DNA from: CAZSLZ01 sp964607865
GTDB lineage: Bacteria; Vulcanimicrobiota; JAJTBE01; CAZSLZ01
DNA: 8,104 nt
Reading direction: 5' to 3'
Assembly (NCBI GenBank): GCA_964607865.1
Contig: CAZSLZ010000140.1
Coordinates: forward strand, 1 to 8,104
Each line of letters begins with the position of its first letter. Position 1 is the first letter of the stretch. The notes beneath the pieces are model-generated. The model was not told the origin of the DNA. It made no database searches and saw nothing but the letters and a program-made list of their open reading frames with translations. The translations under genes and the position numbers were made by a program. Shown piece after piece: positions 1 to 6,866 of the stretch.

Positions 1-547
1 CCACAATAAACCTTCCGTTAGCTATCTGGCTGCTGTCCAGTTTTATGGAAGGCTCAAGATCGGCAACAGATACCAGATGGGATTTTTTAAAACTGCCTTT
101 TTCTCCAGGAGGGGCGGCGCTCAGCGCTGTTTTCCTCAACTGGCTCACCGGTTTAACAGGTTTGATTTTATAAGTTTTTCCTTCCTCGATGCCGTAAAAA
201 TCTCTTTTAAAAACCCGATCCTTTATCTTCAGCTCAAACGCCACATCGACGGCATTTCTCTCAAAATATATAAATTTTGAAGGATCCAGGGCAAACTGGA
301 ACTTGTTTACATCAACTTCTTTTAAAGGATAGTAATTTTTATCTTTATAAAGATACAATTTTCCCTGTTTCTCTAATACCAGTAAATCGGTTTTTCCGTT
401 TACATAATTCCCAATAAGCCCCTGCCATTTTTCAGGAGCAGGCGCAGGAATTTTATGGGGAAACTCAGTTGACTGGCGGGCAACAGCAAAATCCGATGAA
501 ACCAGCAAAAAAACCAGTATTAAAATAAAAAATTTTGTTTTACTCAT
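1..547 (-). CDS. Secreted protein, probable VanX-like (M15D) D-Ala-D-Ala dipeptidase with N-terminal beta domain (3' end off window)
   Basis: An open frame of 182 codons runs from ATG at 547 to the left edge without a stop. The start is supported by a GGAGGG ribosome site about six bases upstream. Residues 1-23 look like a Sec signal peptide (basic start, FFILILVFLLV core, AVA before R24), so the product is exported. Residues about 40-115 (from WQGLIGNYVNGK through GKLYLY to VFKR) look like the small beta domain that often accompanies serine hydrolases and dipeptidases. Residues 123-171 (GKTYKIKPVKPV, LRKTALSAAPPGEKG, LVSVADLEPSIKLD) closely resemble, from memory, the entry into VanX/DdpX-type M15D peptidases, which cleave D-Ala-D-Ala. 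The usual RYAT-NNF stretch after IKLD is not seen (SSQIANGRF instead). The zinc ligands would lie outside the window, so activity cannot be judged. It lies 27 bases downstream of the phosphatase-RpiB gene, probably in the same operon. The reading frame is secure; the family is a moderate inference. Confidence 0.6.
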   Translation of the reverse strand, partial: MSKTKFFILILVFLLVSSDFAVARQSTEFPHKIPAPAPEKWQGLIGNYVNGKTDLLVLEKQGKLYLYKDKNYYPLKEVDVNKFQFALDPSKFIYFERNAVDVAFELKIKDRVFKRDFYGIEEGKTYKIKPVKPVSQLRKTALSAAPPGEKGSFKKSHLVSVADLEPSIKLDSSQIANGRFIV

Positions 548-574
548 TTTTAACCCTCCAGTGTAAGGTTTGGT

Positions 575-1540
575 TTATTTTTCTATTTTATTGACCCTGT
601 GTTCATGTCTGCCCCCGTCAAAGGGAGTTTCAAGAAAAGTCTTGATAATTTCGTGGGCCACCAAAGGAGTTACAAAACGGCCGCCCATACATAAAATATT
701 TGCATCATCGTGAGCCCTGGAAAGACGGGCGGTTATTGTGTCGGTAACCAGGGCCGCCCGCACCTTTTTAAAACGGTTGGCGGTAATACATACCCCTACA
801 CCCGAACCACAGACCAGAAGTCCATAATCAACCTTGCCTTCAGCCACAGCTTTGGCCACCGGTTTGGCAAAATCCGGATAATCCACCGATTCAGAACCGT
901 TGAAGGTGCCGAAATCTTCCACCTTGTGCCCCAGTTCAATCAGAAATAATTTGGAATCCTCTTTCAAATCAAACCCGGCGTGATCGCTTCCAATGGCAAT
1001 CCTGTATGATTTTTCCATTTTCATGTCATAAATCGATTCGGTTTCCCAGATTCTCAATACCTCTTCCAGGTGATCCTTTATTTCACCATATACCTCCTGG
1101 TATTTTTCCATACCCTTCCCAATAGGGTCTTCAATATCATAAAGCTCAGCTTCGTCAGCATCCAGAGGAGGCGGGCTGGCAAGGGCAAATTCCTTCAAAA
1201 CATATATTCTTTCTTCAAACCAGGGGAATTTTGCCACCAGATGGCTCTTATGCTGGGTGGTCATACAGAATACCACATCGGTGGCTTCCATCATTTTTAA
1301 ATGAATATTTCTTGATCTATGGGTTGAAAGGTCAATATCGAAAGCCTGGGCGGCTTTCACCGCAGGCGGCGGAGGTTCCACACCGGAAAATGCATAGATC
1401 CCCGCCGAGGAAACCTTGACATCCTGGGCCTTACTACCGTACTTTTCCTCAATGAGTTTCCGCATCATATACTCGGCAAAGGGGCTTCTGCACGTGTTGC
1501 CGGTACACACAAAAAGAATATTTTTCTTAATCTTAATCAC
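575..1540 (-). CDS. Fusion: low-molecular-weight protein (arginine/tyrosine) phosphatase + ribose-5-phosphate isomerase B
   Basis: This is a single 321-residue frame with two complete enzymes. Residues 7-170 form a low-molecular-weight phosphatase: P-loop C12-TGNTC-R18-S19 (CX5R) and the general-acid Asp138 in DP. Thr16 matches Thr11 of Bacillus YwlE, the residue known to favour phospho-arginine, so arginine phosphatase is plausible. Residues 179-321 form RpiB, which interconverts ribose-5-phosphate and ribulose-5-phosphate: SDHAG (185-189), catalytic Cys244 in VCGSGVG, His277 in SRAHDDAN, and GGRHEHRV near the end. The linker is only about ten residues. Met173 and Met175 could start RpiB alone, but no good ribosome site precedes them. 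The frame opens at GTG 1540, yet the AAGGTGAT ribosome site includes that codon, so translation may begin at ATT 1531 (residue 4). In Bacillus, ywlE and ywlF (rpiB) are separate genes close to ywlC. Here they are fused directly after the Sua5 gene, 7 bases away. Both enzymes should be cytoplasmic. Confidence 0.93.
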   Translation of the reverse strand: MIKIKKNILFVCTGNTCRSPFAEYMMRKLIEEKYGSKAQDVKVSSAGIYAFSGVEPPPPAVKAAQAFDIDLSTHRSRNIHLKMMEATDVVFCMTTQHKSHLVAKFPWFEERIYVLKEFALASPPPLDADEAELYDIEDPIGKGMEKYQEVYGEIKDHLEEVLRIWETESIYDMKMEKSYRIAIGSDHAGFDLKEDSKLFLIELGHKVEDFGTFNGSESVDYPDFAKPVAKAVAEGKVDYGLLVCGSGVGVCITANRFKKVRAALVTDTITARLSRAHDDANILCMGGRFVTPLVAHEIIKTFLETPFDGGRHEHRVNKIEK

Positions 1541-1543
1541 CTT
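1532..1543 (-). promoter_or_regulatory. Ribosome binding site that questions the GTG start of the phosphatase-RpiB gene
   Basis: On the minus strand, AAGGTGAT (1543-1536) matches seven bases of the anti-Shine-Dalgarno complement AGGTGAT and overlaps the first in-frame GTG (1540-1538). From the end of this site to the in-frame ATT codon at 1531 there are four bases. The plus-strand gene at 7432 has the same kind of site, GAGGTGAT, with three bases before its GTG. This points to initiation at ATT 1531 rather than GTG 1540, although re-initiation at the GTG after the upstream TAATAA stops remains possible. Confidence 0.45.
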
Positions 1544-1547
1544 CTTA

Positions 1548-2594
1548 TTAAGCGCTGTCAGGCCTGAGGCATTCTTCCGCCAACTGGCATAATTTTATCA
1601 TCAGCGTACGGCCGATTCCTTCTCTGGGAATGCCTTCCACAATAATTAACTCAACTTCTTTCTTCTCCATATCTCTCAATATTTCAAAAAGGTTGTGGGC
1701 TATGGTTACAGGATCCTCCCGGGACCCCATCTTCCTTAATACCGGATGGTCTCCGAATTCCCCGGCCAGCTCGTCAGTGAGAACAATGCCCACCTTTTTT
1801 TCCTTCATCTCGGTGAACTTCTTAATCTGGCTCTTGACAAAGCCCTCGGGGCCTTCCAGTACAATCATTTTAACCTTGGAGTCGTCTTCCTGAGTTTCAT
1901 CATAAGAACTTTTTATTACGTTTTCGGAAAAAATGGGAGGAATACCAATTGTCATAGCTATCTCACTCATACTTATGAAACCGGGGCGTAATATCCGGGG
2001 AGGATCCGTGGTTACATCCAGAACCGTGGATTCAATACCCAGGGGAGATCTGCCTCCGTCCAGGAGTATATCAAATTTTCCTTCCATCTCCCCCAGAATA
2101 TCAGAGGGTTTTACGCAGGCCAGCCTTCCCGATTCATTGGCAGATGTTGCTGCCACAGGGCGCCCGCATTCCCTTAAAAAATCCAGGCATAAATCATGCC
2201 GGGGAATACGGATACCAACTTTCCTCATACCGCCGGTAACGATATCTGAAACATTTTCGTTCTTATTGAAAATCAGCATGAGTGGGCCGGGAAGAAACTT
2301 ATCCATTAAAGTCTGGGCGCGATCGCTGATATCCTTTACATATTTTTCCACCTCGTCAACACTGTGCAGATGAAGAGCCATGGGATTTTCAAAGGACCGG
2401 TTCTTTGCCCGGAAAATATCAGCCACCGCCTTGTCATTGGTGGCGTCGGCGCCTATTCCATAAACAGTTTCCGTAGGAAAACAAACCAGACCACCTTCAC
2501 GGATGGCTTTACTCGACTGCTCCAGGGCAATTCTTGTCTGTTTCTTATTCTTTTTATCCAGTTTATGAACTGTGGTTTCCTTTTTTTTCAGCAT
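1548..2594 (-). CDS. sua5: L-threonylcarbamoyladenylate synthase, Sua5 type (t6A tRNA modification)
   Basis: This 348-residue cytoplasmic protein makes threonylcarbamoyl-AMP from threonine, bicarbonate and ATP, the first step of t6A formation at position 37 of ANN-decoding tRNAs. The YrdC domain covers about residues 20-210: FPTETVYGIGAD (39-50), the K64/R66 pair in FRAKNRSFENP, ATSANESG (149-156), SPLGIESTV (183-191) and PRILRPG (199-205). A Sua5-type C-terminal domain follows (about 240-348), recognisable by VGIVLTDE, AHNLFEILRDME and VEGIPREGIGRTLMIKL. The linker between them normally carries an SPGMKYxHYAP motif; here it reads SYDETQEDDSKVK with no trace of it. The N-terminus is a short lysine-rich tail. 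The ATG start at 2594 has a strong GGAGGAG site five bases upstream and lies 20 bases after proS. The gene ends with tandem TAATAA stops 7 bases before the phosphatase-RpiB frame. Family assignment is firm; the linker is atypical. Confidence 0.95.
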   Translation of the reverse strand: MLKKKETTVHKLDKKNKKQTRIALEQSSKAIREGGLVCFPTETVYGIGADATNDKAVADIFRAKNRSFENPMALHLHSVDEVEKYVKDISDRAQTLMDKFLPGPLMLIFNKNENVSDIVTGGMRKVGIRIPRHDLCLDFLRECGRPVAATSANESGRLACVKPSDILGEMEGKFDILLDGGRSPLGIESTVLDVTTDPPRILRPGFISMSEIAMTIGIPPIFSENVIKSSYDETQEDDSKVKMIVLEGPEGFVKSQIKKFTEMKEKKVGIVLTDELAGEFGDHPVLRKMGSREDPVTIAHNLFEILRDMEKKEVELIIVEGIPREGIGRTLMIKLCQLAEECLRPDSA

Positions 2595-2604
2595 TTATAC
2601 TCCT
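2595..2604 (-). promoter_or_regulatory. Ribosome binding site of the Sua5 gene
   Basis: GGAGGAG followed by TATAA and ATG on the minus strand gives near-ideal spacing. It fixes the ATG at 2594 as the start and lies in the 20-base gap after proS. Confidence 0.75.
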
Positions 2605-2614
2605 CCAGCCTGGC

Positions 2615-4345
2615 TTAAATTAATCCTGTTTCCTGTTTCTTTTCCCATAAAATACTATAAACTTCATTCTCAACATTTTCAATTTCAAAATACCCAGATC
2701 TATTCTGCTCTCGAATTATTATTTCAACCAGTTTCTCTTTCTCAGCTTTTTTCCCCACCATTACTATTACAGGGTAACCCATCAGGTTAGCCTCCTTCAG
2801 TTTGAAACCAGGCTTTTTTTCCCTGTCGTCAATTATAACTTCAATACCCTTGTTTTTTAAACGAGTATAGATATCAATGGCAGTTTCCCGTAAAAAATCA
2901 TTATCGAAAAATGCAGGTATAACTATAACCTGGTAAGGGGCAATGGAAACCGGCCAGATAATACCCGATTTATCACGGTATTTTTCCGTTTCCAGAACAG
3001 CTGCCATCAGCCTTGATACTCCCAGCCCGTAGGAACCCATTATAAAAGGTTTTTCCTCCCTGTTTTCGTCGGTATAAGTTGCATTAAGCAACTGGGAATA
3101 ATAAGTACCCAGCTTGAAAATATGGCCCAATTCCAGGACTTTGCCAATTTCCATCTTTGAACTGCAGGCAGGGCACCGGTCCCCTTTTCTTGCCATCCTC
3201 AACTGGGTGTAAAAATCGGGTTTAAAATCCTCTTCAGGGGTAACATTAATGATGTGATAATCTTCTTCATTGGCCCCTGCCACAGCATCCACAAGGTTTT
3301 TAATCTCCCTGTCAGCAATGATACGGATATTTTCTATTCCCACCGGGCCGGAAAAACCACATGGCCCACCGGTAACTTCTCTTATTTCATCAGGGTTTGC
3401 CATTCTCAATGCCTTTGCCTTCAAAACCTGTTTAAGTTTAAACTGGCTCAGCTCTCTGTCACCCCTTACCAGCGCCATGATTATTTCATCATCAGCCTTA
3501 AACAGAAGAGCTTTGATTATATCAGAGCTTCTGATATTCAATTGTTCACATAACCCTTTTACTGTCCTGGCATTGGGAGTATGAACTTTTTCCGGTTTCC
3601 AGGAACTTGTTCTTAACAGAGCTGTTTCTTCTTCCTTGAAACTTGCCACCTCGAGGTTCGCAGCATAACCGCACTGGTTACACATAAATAATCCGGTGTC
3701 GCCATTTTTTGACTTTAACAAAAACTCCTGGCTGAAATCACCACCTATGGCACCGGGGTCAGCATCAGCAAGTATAACTTCCAAGCCACACTTTTTAAAA
3801 ACATTGGAGAATGCTTTACTCATTTGTTTGTAGGTGAGCTCCAATGATTCTGCGGAATCGTGAAAAGTATAGGCGTCGATGGACATAAATTCCTTTGTTT
3901 TCAGCAAGCCGCCCCTGGTTTTTTCTTCATCCCGGAATTTTGTGGCAATTTGATAAACCAGCAGGGGAAGTTCCCTGTAAGACCTTATCTCCTGCCCCGC
4001 CAATTCAGTAATCAATTCCTCATGGGTGGGAGCCAGCCCATATTTTTTCCCGTTCCTGTCGGTTATTTTATACAAAAGAGGATCTTCCCACCTTTGGCTT
4101 TTCTCCAGAATTTCGGCAGGAAGCAGGGAAGGCATTTCCAATTCCTGCATACCCAAATCTTCCAATTCTTTTTTAGCCAAATCGAAAATTTTATTAACCA
4201 CTTTCCTTCCCATGGGCAAAAGAGTGAAAATGCCGGAAGCAACCTGGCGTATATAACCTGCCGATATTAAAAGGTTATAACTGTGAAATTTGGTTTTCTG
4301 GGAACCTTGCTGGCTGGTTGGGCAGAAAAGCTGACTGACTTTCAA
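2615..4345 (-). CDS. proS: Prolyl-tRNA synthetase, bacterial type with editing insertion
   Basis: This 576-residue cytoplasmic class II enzyme charges tRNA-Pro; the length is typical of the bacterial form (about 570). Visible in order: the N-terminal signature with GYIRQVASGIFTLLPMG (30-46), motif 1 ending in QELEMPSLLPAE, the proline-site APTHEE (105-110), motif 2 with KFRDE (136-140), then RGGLLKTKEF. The editing insertion spans about 225-380, with Lys278 in DIIKALLFK where E. coli has its key Lys279, and GGPCGFSGPVGI. Cysteine pairs C222/C225 and C391/C394 flank the insertion and could bind zinc. GHIFKLGT and motif 3 GSYGLGVSR (437-445) follow, then the anticodon-binding domain (about 470-565). 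The usual MKDAYSF is FMSIDAYTF here, a mild divergence. The start is TTG at 4345, set by AAAGGAG six bases upstream and by family alignment. It heads a separate unit behind the ispG terminator. The leader is too short for a T-box riboswitch. Confidence 0.97.
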   Translation of the reverse strand: MKVSQLFCPTSQQGSQKTKFHSYNLLISAGYIRQVASGIFTLLPMGRKVVNKIFDLAKKELEDLGMQELEMPSLLPAEILEKSQRWEDPLLYKITDRNGKKYGLAPTHEELITELAGQEIRSYRELPLLVYQIATKFRDEEKTRGGLLKTKEFMSIDAYTFHDSAESLELTYKQMSKAFSNVFKKCGLEVILADADPGAIGGDFSQEFLLKSKNGDTGLFMCNQCGYAANLEVASFKEEETALLRTSSWKPEKVHTPNARTVKGLCEQLNIRSSDIIKALLFKADDEIIMALVRGDRELSQFKLKQVLKAKALRMANPDEIREVTGGPCGFSGPVGIENIRIIADREIKNLVDAVAGANEEDYHIINVTPEEDFKPDFYTQLRMARKGDRCPACSSKMEIGKVLELGHIFKLGTYYSQLLNATYTDENREEKPFIMGSYGLGVSRLMAAVLETEKYRDKSGIIWPVSIAPYQVIVIPAFFDNDFLRETAIDIYTRLKNKGIEVIIDDREKKPGFKLKEANLMGYPVIVMVGKKAEKEKLVEIIIREQNRSGYFEIENVENEVYSILWEKKQETGLI

Positions 4346-4359
4346 AATAAACTCCTTTT
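4346..4359 (-). promoter_or_regulatory. Ribosome binding site supporting the TTG start of proS
   Basis: AAAAGGAG, then TTTATT, then TTG on the minus strand. The six-base spacing, together with the absence of an ATG at the homologous N-terminus (MKVSQLF), supports TTG initiation at 4345. Confidence 0.75.
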
Positions 4360-4371
4360 GTAATTGGGCAA

Positions 4372-4401
4372 AATATGATGTAAATCCGGGTAAGAAATCA
4401 A
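4372..4401 (-). promoter_or_regulatory. Weak candidate promoter for proS unit
   Basis: On the minus strand, TTGATT (4401-4396) and CATATT (4377-4372) stand 18 bases apart, each matching four of six sigma-70 consensus bases, and lie between the ispG terminator and the proS ribosome site. A promoter is expected here because of the terminator, but this exact pair is only a guess in AT-rich DNA. Confidence 0.25.
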
Positions 4402-4449
4402 AAACCCATTTTTCATGATCGCAATAATATGGAATATTCTAGTTAAATT

Positions 4450-4471
4450 AAAAAATCCTGTCTGGACAGGA
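4450..4471 (-). terminator. Rho-independent terminator after ispG
   Basis: On the minus strand TCCTGT-CCAG-ACAGGA forms a perfect six-pair stem with a four-base loop, followed at once by six T residues. It starts 16 bases after the ispG stop codon and would end the rseP-ispG transcript before proS. Confidence 0.85.
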
Positions 4472-4487
4472 GCCTGAATGTTTACAA

Positions 4488-5552
4488 CTACTTCTGCTTC
4501 AGGAAAGAATCTATTTCATTAAACAACTCATCCACCAGGTTCTGTTCATCCACTGTTTTAATTTTTCTGCCCTGGCGAAAAATTACCCCCCTGCCTTTTC
4601 CTCCCGCCAGTCCCACATCTGCTTCCCTGGCCTCACCGGGGCCGTTTACCACACAACCCATAACAGCAACGGTTATGGGCGCCGTAATTTTTCTCAACCT
4701 GGCTTCCACTTCCCTTGCCATTGAAATCACATCAATTTGCGACCGGGCGCATGTAGGGCAGGATACCAGCTCGGGCCCCCGTTTTCTTATCTCCAGGGCT
4801 TTCAGAATATCCCAGGCTACTTCCATCTCTTTTACCGGGTTATCGGTGAGGGAAACCCGCAGGGTGTCGCCAATACCCTGGTAAAGCAATATTCCCAGCC
4901 CCACTGCAGATTTTACACTGCCGTAACCAAGGGTGCCGGCCTCGGTAATTCCTATGTGAAGGGGATAATCGTATAAATCGGACATCATTCTGTAAGATTC
5001 AACACAAAGAGGCACCCGGGATGCTTTCAACGAAATTATGATATCAGCAAACCCCACACTCTCAAGTAACTCAATTTCTCTCTGGGCAGATTCCACCATA
5101 GCTGCCGGGGTTATACCGCCATACTTCTCTAAAATTTTCGTATCGAGAGATCCGGCGTTAACCCCTATTCTTATGGGAATACCTGCCTCTTTACATCTCA
5201 GGGCGATATCCCTGACTTCTTCCTTGTTTTTCAGGTTGCCCGGATTAATTCTTAATTTGTGAACTCCCTGGCTTATTGCCTCCCTGGCAAGATCTGCATC
5301 AAAATGTATATCAGCGCACACAGGCAGGGCAGTAGATCTGACTATTTCTTTCAGAGCCCTTGCAGATTCAATATCGGGAACACCGCAACGCACAAGTTCA
5401 CAACCGGCAGCTTCCAATTCAAATACCTGCGACATAGTCGCCTGGATATCGCTGGTCAGGGTGTTGGTCATGGATTGAACCAGTACAGGGGCATCTCCCC
5501 CGATGTATGCTTCTCTAACTTTAATTTTCCGGGTGGTTTTACGTTGAATCAT
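4488..5552 (-). CDS. ispG: 4-hydroxy-3-methylbut-2-en-1-yl diphosphate synthase (IspG/GcpE)
   Basis: This 354-residue cytoplasmic iron-sulfur enzyme catalyses the penultimate step of the MEP isoprenoid pathway, turning methylerythritol cyclodiphosphate into HMBPP. The length fits the short bacterial form without the plant/Chlamydia-type inserted domain. The N-terminal TIM-barrel half shows VLVQSMTNT (23-31), LVRCGVPD, ADIHFD (80-85), HKLRINPGN (98-106) and GVNAGSL (130-136). The C-terminal reductase-like half shows LGITEAGT-type sequence (199-206), then the three 4Fe-4S ligands Cys265 and Cys268 (SCPTC) and Cys300 (MGCVVNGPGEA), and the fourth ligand Glu307. All key residues are present, so it should be active. 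Its ATG overlaps the rseP stop by one base (TAATG), implying translational coupling. A terminator follows 16 bases after its stop. Pairing of ispG with rseP, often with dxr and proS nearby, is a common bacterial arrangement. Confidence 0.97.
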   Translation of the reverse strand: MIQRKTTRKIKVREAYIGGDAPVLVQSMTNTLTSDIQATMSQVFELEAAGCELVRCGVPDIESARALKEIVRSTALPVCADIHFDADLAREAISQGVHKLRINPGNLKNKEEVRDIALRCKEAGIPIRIGVNAGSLDTKILEKYGGITPAAMVESAQREIELLESVGFADIIISLKASRVPLCVESYRMMSDLYDYPLHIGITEAGTLGYGSVKSAVGLGILLYQGIGDTLRVSLTDNPVKEMEVAWDILKALEIRKRGPELVSCPTCARSQIDVISMAREVEARLRKITAPITVAVMGCVVNGPGEAREADVGLAGGKGRGVIFRQGRKIKTVDEQNLVDELFNEIDSFLKQK

Positions 5553-6835
5553 TACTTGATAATGCTGTCCCCCCGGATTATTCTCAATATATCGTTAAAA
5601 GTAACAACAAGGACAAAAATCATTAATACGATAAACCCTATATTGTGAATCATGCCTTCCAGCTCGGGGTTTACAGGTTTCTTACGAATGCCCTCTATTA
5701 TAATAAACAGAGCCCGACTTCCATCCAGGGCAGGAATCGGCAGCAGGTTGAAAGCTCCAATCAGAATGGACAACATGGCACACATATAAAGCAGGGTTGG
5801 GAACCCCAGTTTTGAAACTTCAAACAACATCTGGCTTATTCCCAGGGGGCCCGCAGTGCCCTGCCCTACCTGTTTTGCAGTCATCTGCTTGGTAACCAGC
5901 AGTTTAACTATAAAATAAGGCATTGCAGTAAGCTTGCCGGTGGTGTATAACGAAGACATTATCACAGTACCTGCCGGTTTCTTCTCAAATACATAACCGA
6001 ATTCCGGCATGGGGGCAAACCCCAGCATGCCTTTATCCCTTTCCTTATCATACATGACCGGCACTTCCAGAGCCTTTATTTCCCCGGCTCTCTTCACGGT
6101 AAGGGTTACAGTACTCCCATCCTTTATCTGGGAAATAATTCCACTCAGTTCTTCAAAATCTTCGATTTCTTCATCATTAACTTTCAGAATTTCATCGCCA
6201 ATCTTAGCAACCCCTTCCAGGGGATACCCTTCAAGCACAGAGCCCACCACTGCCGGAGGGTCCTCTGTTTTGGGCATGGGCACGCCAAAAGCAAAACCTA
6301 TGAAAATCAGCAGAAGAATACCGGTTATATAATTCATTACACAACCAGCCAGAATAACTTTCAACCGGTTTGTGGCAGATTTGTTATTGAAATTTCCCGG
6401 ATCATCGAGATCCCCGGGTTCGTCCTCGCCTTCCATACTCACAAAACCACCCATGGGTATGGCGCGCAAACAATACTCGGTTTTTACAGGCTCTTTTTCT
6501 CTGGTTTTGTTTTCTTCTGAATTTTCATTCTTATCTTCATTATTCTTATCGTCAGTTTCTTCATCTTCTTCTTTTTTCTTGTTGCCACCAAAAGACAGAA
6601 GTTTGGGGCCAAAGCCCAGGGCAAATTCATGAACAGTTATGCCTACCTTTTTCGCCATTAAAAAATGGCCTAATTCATGAACAAAAATCATAAAACCAAA
6701 AACGAAAATCACGGCAAGAACACCGCCCACATTTTCAGTGATCCAATTCCAGATTCCGCCAGATTTATCAGCAGTCTGAGCAAGAAAACTCATATTATAA
6801 AATAAATGGTATAATTTAAACTCAATGATTCCCAA
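5552..6835 (-). CDS. rseP: RIP-type site-2 zinc metalloprotease (RseP/RasP family)
   Basis: This 427-residue inner-membrane protease cleaves anti-sigma factors or signal peptides within the membrane. Transmembrane segment 1 (about 37-58) carries the zinc motif HELGH (53-57). A conserved FALGFGPKLLSF follows, then an inserted charged low-complexity stretch (about 83-118, almost all K, E, D and N), then the resumed family sequence TEYCLRAIPMGGFVSMEGEDE. A second membrane segment lies at about 158-185 and one PDZ domain at about 195-270 (GSVLEGYP, AKIGDEILKVND). The C-terminal part has AFNLLPIPALDGSR (361-374) with the third zinc ligand Asp371, and a last membrane segment at about 398-415. All catalytic residues are present. 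The start is TTG at 6835 because GGAGG lies six bases upstream. An ATG at residue 15 has no ribosome site. ispG overlaps its stop codon. Length agrees with the family once the insertion is allowed for. Confidence 0.96.
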   Translation of the reverse strand: MGIIEFKLYHLFYNMSFLAQTADKSGGIWNWITENVGGVLAVIFVFGFMIFVHELGHFLMAKKVGITVHEFALGFGPKLLSFGGNKKKEEDEETDDKNNEDKNENSEENKTREKEPVKTEYCLRAIPMGGFVSMEGEDEPGDLDDPGNFNNKSATNRLKVILAGCVMNYITGILLLIFIGFAFGVPMPKTEDPPAVVGSVLEGYPLEGVAKIGDEILKVNDEEIEDFEELSGIISQIKDGSTVTLTVKRAGEIKALEVPVMYDKERDKGMLGFAPMPEFGYVFEKKPAGTVIMSSLYTTGKLTAMPYFIVKLLVTKQMTAKQVGQGTAGPLGISQMLFEVSKLGFPTLLYMCAMLSILIGAFNLLPIPALDGSRALFIIIEGIRKKPVNPELEGMIHNIGFIVLMIFVLVVTFNDILRIIRGDSIIK

Positions 6836-6846
6836 GATGAACCTCC
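6836..6846 (-). promoter_or_regulatory. Ribosome binding site supporting the TTG start of rseP
   Basis: GGAGG, then TTCATC, then TTG on the minus strand. It favours TTG at 6835 over the in-frame ATG at residue 15, which is preceded only by AT-rich sequence. Confidence 0.7.
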
Positions 6847-6860
6847 AAAATAAATTTGCT

Positions 6861-6866
6861 ATAATA
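6861..6866 (-). promoter_or_regulatory. Candidate -10 element for rseP-ispG
   Basis: TATTAT on the minus strand (5 of 6 to consensus), about 25 bases before the rseP start. No good -35 box stands 16-18 bases upstream. The surrounding DNA is so AT-rich that this match may be chance. Confidence 0.25.

Noticed and set aside
1016..1024. Separate rpiB start at Met173 or Met175
   Set aside because: No Shine-Dalgarno-like sequence precedes either ATG, and the frame is open and continuous with the phosphatase.
1070..1300. Plus-strand open frames antisense to the phosphatase-RpiB gene and, similarly, within sua5, proS, ispG and rseP
   Set aside because: They lie opposite clear, conserved genes, lack ribosome sites, and their translations show no family features. 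They are by-products of codon use on the other strand.
4346..4449. T-box riboswitch in front of proS
   Set aside because: Only about 100 bases lie between the ispG terminator and proS, with no T-box sequence or antiterminator.
6372..6632. Serine-rich plus-strand frame opposite the rseP insertion
   Set aside because: Its serine runs are just the complement of the K/E/D-rich codons of the RseP insert; no ribosome site was seen.
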